A stretch of DNA of 64,000 nt, taken from contig NZ_JAFKDE010000008.1 in the NCBI RefSeq assembly GCF_017255295.1, positions 124,001 through 188,000 of the forward strand, written 5' to 3'. The notes beneath the pieces were generated by a model. That model saw only the letters and a program-made list of their open reading frames with translations. It was not told the DNA's origin and ran no database searches. A program made the position numbers and the translations under genes. This DNA is from Nitratireductor aquimarinus (GTDB lineage Bacteria > Pseudomonadota > Alphaproteobacteria > Rhizobiales > Rhizobiaceae). Each line of letters starts with the position of its first letter. Position 1 is the stretch's first letter. Positions 59,891 through 64,000 of this stretch are shown in pieces.

Positions 59891-60822
59891 AGTTCTACTT
59901 CCTTCTCAAGCAACAGGGCATTCAAGACTTTGTCGGCAATCATCATGCCGGTACGGCGCAGGCCGGCCTGCGTGGATGCGCCGATATGAGGGGTGCCGAT
60001 GAAATTCAGGTCGTCCGCGAAAAGCAGCGCGTCAGGCGGAGGCGGCTCGCTTTCGAACACATCCGAGGCAGCGCCCGCGATCTGACCGGACCGCATGGCC
60101 TTCGCCAGAGCGGCTTCATCCACGATCCCGCCGCGCGCGCAATTCACCACGAATGCGCCGGCGCGAAGCTGATCCAGCGCCCGCGCGTCGATCAGATGAT
60201 GTGTCTCAGGCGTCAGCGGCAGATGCAGGAAAAGAAGATCCGTTTCTGCCAGAAAGGCGTCGAAATCCGCTTTACGGGCGATGGTTTCCGGCCAAAGCTG
60301 CTCCGGCAGCACGGGGTCGTATCCGTGAACCTGCGCGCCGAACCCGTCCGACAGGCGTTTCGCCACCGCACGTCCAATGGCCCCGACGCCGAGAATGCCG
60401 GCGCGGCGCTCCGACAATTCGTAGCCGACGCGAACGCCGTCATCGCCGTTTCGGCCTTTGCGCAACGCCTGGTCATGCCGGTGCGGGCTGCGAAGCAGGG
60501 TCATGGCGTGCAGCACGGCGAGGTCCGCGACCGATTCGGCGTTCGCGCCTTCGGTCTTGAACACTTCAACGCCGCGTTCCGCCATCAGGGGCAGGTCGAT
60601 ATTATCCGTTCCAGCACCGTGCTTGCCCACGACGCGAAGTGCTGGCAGACGGTCGCAAAGCGTTCTGTCGATCGTGTTGGCGCGCACGATGATCGCCTGA
60701 ACTTCGTCGCTGCGCGCTTCTGGAAGCGGGCCGGGGCCCAGGATTTCCGTGACCGCACCCAGTTTGTCGAGCGCGTCGGCGTGGATCGGTTCAGTGATCC
60801 AGATGACCGGGCGATTGCTCAT
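59887..60822 (-). CDS. D-isomer-specific 2-hydroxyacid dehydrogenase (SerA/GhrB-like)
   Basis: A 311-residue NAD(P)-dependent dehydrogenase. The nucleotide motif is RRAGILGVGAIGRAVAKRLSDGFG near residue 140. Catalytic residues appear in order: the Arg of VNCARGGIVDEAALAKAM, the Glu of DVFESEPPP, and the His of GTPHIGASTQAGLRRTG. The early substrate loop is VGKHGAGTDNIDL. The start is ATG 60822 with GGAG upstream, inside the end of the upstream gene (32-nt overlap). It reduces or oxidises a 2-oxo/2-hydroxy acid within the pathway. Confidence 0.9.
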   Translation of the reverse strand: MSNRPVIWITEPIHADALDKLGAVTEILGPGPLPEARSDEVQAIIVRANTIDRTLCDRLPALRVVGKHGAGTDNIDLPLMAERGVEVFKTEGANAESVADLAVLHAMTLLRSPHRHDQALRKGRNGDDGVRVGYELSERRAGILGVGAIGRAVAKRLSDGFGAQVHGYDPVLPEQLWPETIARKADFDAFLAETDLLFLHLPLTPETHHLIDARALDQLRAGAFVVNCARGGIVDEAALAKAMRSGQIAGAASDVFESEPPPPDALLFADDLNFIGTPHIGASTQAGLRRTGMMIADKVLNALLLEKEVEL

Positions 60823-61696
60823 GCCGCTCCTCACAGTCCGGTTGGGTGGTTTTTAGAAGCCAGTTGATCGCGTGATCGGGCGTTTCATCCGGACCGGCCC
60901 CAAAGGAGGCGGTTCTGGCGAACAGGCTTGATGCTGCATCAGCCATGATCGGCCGCATGCCGGCCTTCTCCATGAGGTCTGAAGCGGCAACGATCTCCAC
61001 ATGCCGGCGGGCTGCGTGTTTTGGATGGGTGCGCAGCATTTCGGCCAGGAAGGCATTGATGTCGACTTCCGAGAGGTCGGACAGGGCGAGCGGCAGGTTC
61101 TCGTTCTGGTCAAGCGTTGCTGCGGCAAGCTGTGTTTCCACCACAAGCGCTTCAAGGCCCTTCATGAAAAGCGAGCGCAGGAGTTTCAGTGTGCTGGCGT
61201 CTCCCGGAACCCCATCAAGGCAGGTTATGCGACAGCCAAGCGGAGCGAGGATATCGGCAACCGCCTGCGCCTTTTCGCCGGCAAGAATCATCGGTGTTGC
61301 AACGCCGCCAAGCCCGACAGCGCCCATCACCGTGCCGTCAACGAGCCGGTCTCCCAAAAGCTCCTGCGCCGCGTGCATCGCCTCGGGCGTCGAGGATGTG
61401 AGATCGAGCACGGGGCAGTCGCCCGGCCGCTCGCCAATCGCTGCTTCGATCTTGAGGCTCACGGAGGCCGGCGTCAGAACGACAGCCAGGTCCATGCCGT
61501 CAAGTGTGTCAGGAAGCGTGTGCGATGTATCAATCCCCAGCCTGCCTGCCGCTTCCATGGCGGTTGCATTCAGTGCGGGGTCTACGGCAGTGACTTTTGC
61601 GCCTGCTTTTGCGAACGCCTCGCAATATACCCGGCCTGCGGCGCCGAAGCCGACGACCAGCAACCGGACACCGTGAGTGCCGGACGAATCATTCAT
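60791..61696 (-). CDS. NAD(P)-dependent oxidoreductase, 6PGDH/3-hydroxyisobutyrate dehydrogenase-like with DUF1932
   Basis: A 301-residue dehydrogenase. The Rossmann fold opens LLVVGFGAAGRVYCEAFAKAGAKVTAVD at residues 13-40. The GTVMGAVGLGGVATPMILAGEKA segment near residue 135 carries the substrate-loop glycines, and the lysine region is STLKLLRSLFMKGLEALVVE. The C-terminal helical domain matches DUF1932. GGAGGAG lies before ATG 61696. It is the first gene of the minus-strand operon and is divergent from tctC. It probably acts on a beta-hydroxyacid intermediate. Confidence 0.85.
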   Translation of the reverse strand: MNDSSGTHGVRLLVVGFGAAGRVYCEAFAKAGAKVTAVDPALNATAMEAAGRLGIDTSHTLPDTLDGMDLAVVLTPASVSLKIEAAIGERPGDCPVLDLTSSTPEAMHAAQELLGDRLVDGTVMGAVGLGGVATPMILAGEKAQAVADILAPLGCRITCLDGVPGDASTLKLLRSLFMKGLEALVVETQLAAATLDQNENLPLALSDLSEVDINAFLAEMLRTHPKHAARRHVEIVAASDLMEKAGMRPIMADAASSLFARTASFGAGPDETPDHAINWLLKTTQPDCEERHEQSPGHLDH

Positions 61697-61858
61697 TTCT
61701 TTGTCTCCTCCCGAGCGCCATATGGCATCGGATTGCCATTCAGCTTGATACAAAAAAAATACAAAAAGCAAGACAGAAACCAGAGCCGGCTTTCATTTTC
61801 ATTTCTAGAACGGGGCCCTTCGCAAAATTTTAGCGCGTAAAAACAATAGGTTTTGATA

Positions 61859-61881
61859 TTTTTGCATGAGCCGTGCAAAAA
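61859..61881. promoter_or_regulatory. Inverted repeat in the divergent region before tctC
   Basis: TTTTTGCA (61859-61866) and TGCAAAAA (61874-61881) form perfect 8-bp arms with a 7-nt spacer. They lie in the 267-bp gap between the dehydrogenase gene and tctC, which is far more AT-rich than the coding DNA. Candidate operator for the GntR protein or a tct regulator. Confidence 0.5.
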
Positions 61882-61963
61882 TCTCTTTACGCTGGCGCAT
61901 CCCTGAACTTAACGTAATATGTATCCATAATGCCTGTGAGGAGCACGGGCCAAGGGAGGAAAC

Positions 61964-62920
61964 ATGATCAAACTTGCCATCGCTTCGGCGCTCGTCGCCG
62001 GGTCCATCACTGCCGCACACGCCGAATATCCCGAGCGCCCGATCAACATGATCGTCGCCTACAGCGCCGGTGGCGGCACCGACATTGCCGCGCGCACGCT
62101 CGCGCCATTCATTGAGAAATATCTCGGCGAAGATGCTTCCATCGTTGTTCTGAACCGCCCCGGCGCAGGCGGCGAAATCGGCTTTACCGAGCTGGCGCAG
62201 TCCAAGCCGGACGGCTACACGATCGGCTTCATCAACACGCCGAACATCCTGACAATCCCGATTCAGCGCAAAGCGCGCTACTCGCTCGAGAGCTTCACGC
62301 CGATCGCCAATGTGGTCGACGATCCGGGCGCTTTCAGCGTGCTTCCGTCCAGCGGGATCAAGACGTTCGACGATCTGATCGCCTATGCAAAGGAAAACCC
62401 GGGCAAGCTGACCTACGGCTCCACGGGCATCGGTTCCGACGATCACCTCTCGGCGCTGGAGTTCGAGCGCATAACCGGCGTTCAGCTCAAGCATGTTCCC
62501 TTCCCGGGAAATGCCGATGTGCGCACGGCAACGCTTGGCGGCCACATCATGATGGCCAGCATGAACATCTCCGAGACGATTGCCGACGTTCATGAAGGCG
62601 CGCTGCACGCGCTTGGCCAGATGTCCAATGAACGCTGGGATGGCGCGACCGAAGTTCCGACCTTCAAGGAAGAAGGTTACGACGTGATCATGGGCTCCAT
62701 GCGCGGCATCGCCGCCCCCGCCGGCGTTCCTGAAGATGTCGTCGCCAAGCTGGAGGAAGCGCTGAAGGCTGCCGTTGCGGATCCGGAATTCCAGACAAAA
62801 GCGAAGGAACAGCATCTGGCGCTGTCCTACATGAACGCAGCCGCGTACAAGGCTGAGCTCGAGTCGCTCGACGCGACGTTCCGCGAGCTTTGGGAGACGA
62901 CGCCCTGGGTTCAGGAGTAG
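61964..62920 (+). CDS. tctC: Tripartite tricarboxylate transporter binding protein (TctC/Bug family)
   Basis: A 318-residue periplasmic Bug-family protein. The signal peptide ends near residue 20 (SITAAHA). It shows the typical opening YPERPINMIVAYSAGGGTDIAARTLAP, VLNRPGAGGEIGFTELAQSKPDGYTIGF and PGKLTYGSTGIGSDDHLSALEFERITGVQLKHVPF (residues about 140-175). GGGAGGA precedes the ATG. It delivers a carboxylate to the TctA/TctB pair downstream. Confidence 0.93.
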   Translation: MIKLAIASALVAGSITAAHAEYPERPINMIVAYSAGGGTDIAARTLAPFIEKYLGEDASIVVLNRPGAGGEIGFTELAQSKPDGYTIGFINTPNILTIPIQRKARYSLESFTPIANVVDDPGAFSVLPSSGIKTFDDLIAYAKENPGKLTYGSTGIGSDDHLSALEFERITGVQLKHVPFPGNADVRTATLGGHIMMASMNISETIADVHEGALHALGQMSNERWDGATEVPTFKEEGYDVIMGSMRGIAAPAGVPEDVVAKLEEALKAAVADPEFQTKAKEQHLALSYMNAAAYKAELESLDATFRELWETTPWVQE

Positions 62921-63003
62921 TCGCAAGACCGGTTGTTGTCGGCGGGGCCTGGGTCGTCATGCGTCCATTCGGATGCACAAAGGACGATCTCATCTGTTGA
63001 TGA

Positions 63004-63050
63004 AGCATCGGAATAACCGAAAAGCGGTTTCCGTTTTTCGGGACGATGCT
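63004..63050. repeat. RIME-like palindromic intergenic repeat
   Basis: Nested inverted arms: AGCATCG (63004-63010) with CGATGCT (63044-63050), and CCGAAAA (63017-63023) with TTTTCGG (63035-63041). Elements of this look, ending AGCAT...ATGCT with inner CCGAAAA...TTTTCGG, are common between genes in Rhizobiales genomes. It lies in the tctC-tctB gap and can also fold as an RNA hairpin. Confidence 0.55.
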
Positions 63051-63087
63051 CTGGCCCCGCCTTCACTGTTTGGAGTGGGAGGGGGAT

Positions 63088-63546
63088 GTGAGACGAGCCG
63101 TTTTTGAAAGCGGATTCGCACTGGCGGCCGTTGTGCTGAGCCTGCTGGGTCTGCTTGAGGCCTGGAGATATTCGGGCGAGGGCGGTTTGATGCCGCGTGG
63201 CGTCATGACCCTCATGCTGGTTCTGTCAGGCTTATGGCTCGCCCAGTCCGTCAGCGCCCTGCGGCAGGCGGATGCGCCGATGCTTGCCCCCACTTCGGCA
63301 CAGCTGCGTGGCGCGCTCCTGCTGATTGTTGCAGGCGCAGCACTCCTCTTCGGCATGCGATTTGTCGGCTTCTACACGAGTGCGGCCATCATCGTGCCGA
63401 CGCTGGCCTGGGGACTCGGATACCGAAACCTGAAGGGCCTCATCATCGGCACGGTGCTGTTCGTCTGTGTGCTGATCGCCGTGTTCCGTTTCTTGCTGGT
63501 GGTCCCCTTGCCGCCCGAGATTATCCTCTTGCCGTTCGGAGGCTGA
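63088..63546 (+). CDS. tctB: Tripartite tricarboxylate transporter small membrane protein (TctB)
   Basis: A 152-residue membrane protein with four hydrophobic segments (ALAAVVLSLLGLLEAW, VMTLMLVLSGLWLAQSV, LLLIVAGAALLFGMRFVGFYTSAAIIVP and LIIGTVLFVCVLIAVFRFLLVV). The FYTSAAIIVPTLAWGLGYRN motif is typical of TctB. The best start is GTG 63088, right after a GGAGGGGG ribosome site. It lies 1 bp before tctA. Confidence 0.85.
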   Translation: MRRAVFESGFALAAVVLSLLGLLEAWRYSGEGGLMPRGVMTLMLVLSGLWLAQSVSALRQADAPMLAPTSAQLRGALLLIVAGAALLFGMRFVGFYTSAAIIVPTLAWGLGYRNLKGLIIGTVLFVCVLIAVFRFLLVVPLPPEIILLPFGG

Positions 63547-63547
63547 T

Positions 63548-64000
63548 ATGGGGGACGTTTTTCAGCATATTCTTGACGCGCTGCCGCTGGTTTTCTCGCT
63601 GGGGACCATCATCGCGATGATCGGCGGAACGATCATCGGCATCGCGGTTGGCGCGCTGCCCGGCCTCTCGGCCACGATGGGCATCGCAGTCCTCATTCCC
63701 CTGACTTTCACCATGGAACCCGTGGTGGCGCTTGGCATGGTCGCGGGCATCTACAATGGCGCGATGTATGGCGGCTCGATCCCGGCCATTCTTTTGCGCA
63801 TTCCGGGCACGCCCGCGGGCATTGCAACCGTGTTCGACGGCTATCCCATGGCGCAGAGCGGCCATGCGAAGCTGGCGCTGCGCATCTCGCTGGTTTCCTC
63901 CAGCATCGGCTCTGCGGTCAGCGCAATTGCGCTTCTTTCGCTCGCGCCGCCGCTCTCGCTGATCGCACTGAAATTCAGCGCCGCGAACTATTTCTGGCTC
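63548..64000 (+). CDS. tctA: Tripartite tricarboxylate transporter large membrane protein (TctA), cut by window end
   Basis: The first 151 codons of a TctA-family permease; the rest lies beyond base 64000. ATG 63548 follows the tctB stop by 1 bp. The diagnostic segment IGIAVGALPGLSATMGIAVLIPLTF is at about residues 30-55, followed by GIYNGAMYGGSIPAILLRIPGTPAG with the conserved glycine-proline helix breaks. It forms the transport channel of the TctCBA importer. Confidence 0.93.
   Translation, partial: MGDVFQHILDALPLVFSLGTIIAMIGGTIIGIAVGALPGLSATMGIAVLIPLTFTMEPVVALGMVAGIYNGAMYGGSIPAILLRIPGTPAGIATVFDGYPMAQSGHAKLALRISLVSSSIGSAVSAIALLSLAPPLSLIALKFSAANYFWL

Noticed and set aside
61859-61881. Intrinsic terminator
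   Set aside because: The stem is A/T only at its outer arms and follows no nearby gene end. It lies between divergent genes, so an operator is more likely.
1-64000. tRNA, rRNA, CRISPR arrays, insertion sequences, integrases or phage genes
   Set aside because: None was recognised on either strand by eye. The window appears to be ordinary accessory chromosomal or megaplasmid metabolism without visible mobile-element boundaries.

Overview
This is GC-rich DNA (roughly 60 percent by eye) packed with solute transporters, dedicated regulators and catabolic enzymes. It most resembles an alphaproteobacterium of the Hyphomicrobiales (Rhizobiales). Supporting signs are the density of ABC, TRAP and TTT uptake systems, a ugp-type glycerol-phosphate operon, a pentose ABC operon with a DUF4432 epimerase, a LuxR solo, and a palindromic intergenic repeat of the rhizobial RIME kind at 63004-63050. 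Genus cannot be told from sequence alone. No rRNA, tRNA, CRISPR array, insertion sequence, integrase or phage gene was seen. The window holds 54 protein genes, two of them cut by its ends.

Layout. (1) 1-2565: the end of a peptide-type transporter (Tat-exported family 5 binding protein, partial) and a divergent HTH regulator with three tandem 10-bp repeats in front of it. (2) 2576-9985: a SorC regulator and a divergent phosphodiester scavenging operon, ugpB-ugpA-ugpE-GDPD-phoD-HAD phosphatase, without its own ABC ATPase. (3) 9988-17634: a DeoR regulator and a divergent pentose/AI-2-type ABC operon ending in an aldose-epimerase-like protein and a ribokinase. (4) 17674-23188: a YbaN-type membrane protein, an orphan ProX glycine-betaine binding protein, and a LysR / cytoplasmic serine hydrolase / orphan DppA module. 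(5) 23258-32259: a four-gene polysaccharide operon (wecB, BcsB-like, NfrB-like glycosyltransferase, NfrA-like outer-membrane protein) divergent from a LuxR solo. (6) 32322-50467: a nitrogen-heterocycle or amine catabolic island with a Rieske oxygenase, ferredoxin, ferredoxin reductase, glutamine-synthetase-like ligase, RidA, ABC importer, two FAD oxidoreductases, cytosine-deaminase-like amidohydrolase, creatininase-family amidase, ureidoglycolate-lyase-like protein, fused hydantoinase and IclR regulator. (7) 50486-64000: a GntR-controlled acid pathway with a TRAP importer, split hydantoinase/oxoprolinase, FMN alpha-hydroxyacid oxidase, RraA-type aldolase and two NAD(P) dehydrogenases, divergent from a tripartite tricarboxylate (TctCBA) importer that runs off the end.

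Most notable: block 5 combines an NfrA/NfrB pair with a cellulose-type BcsB subunit and the enzyme that makes UDP-ManNAc. Its glycosyltransferase carries two tandem pairs of MshEN-type 24-residue repeats, which points to a c-di-GMP-gated secreted ManNAc-type polysaccharide, possibly under quorum control. In block 6 a shared 10-bp core, CGATTATCGA, lies in two divergent promoter regions 10 kb apart and ties the Rieske genes to the amidase/hydantoinase genes as one regulon. Functions come from motif and family recognition by eye. Substrates are inferences.
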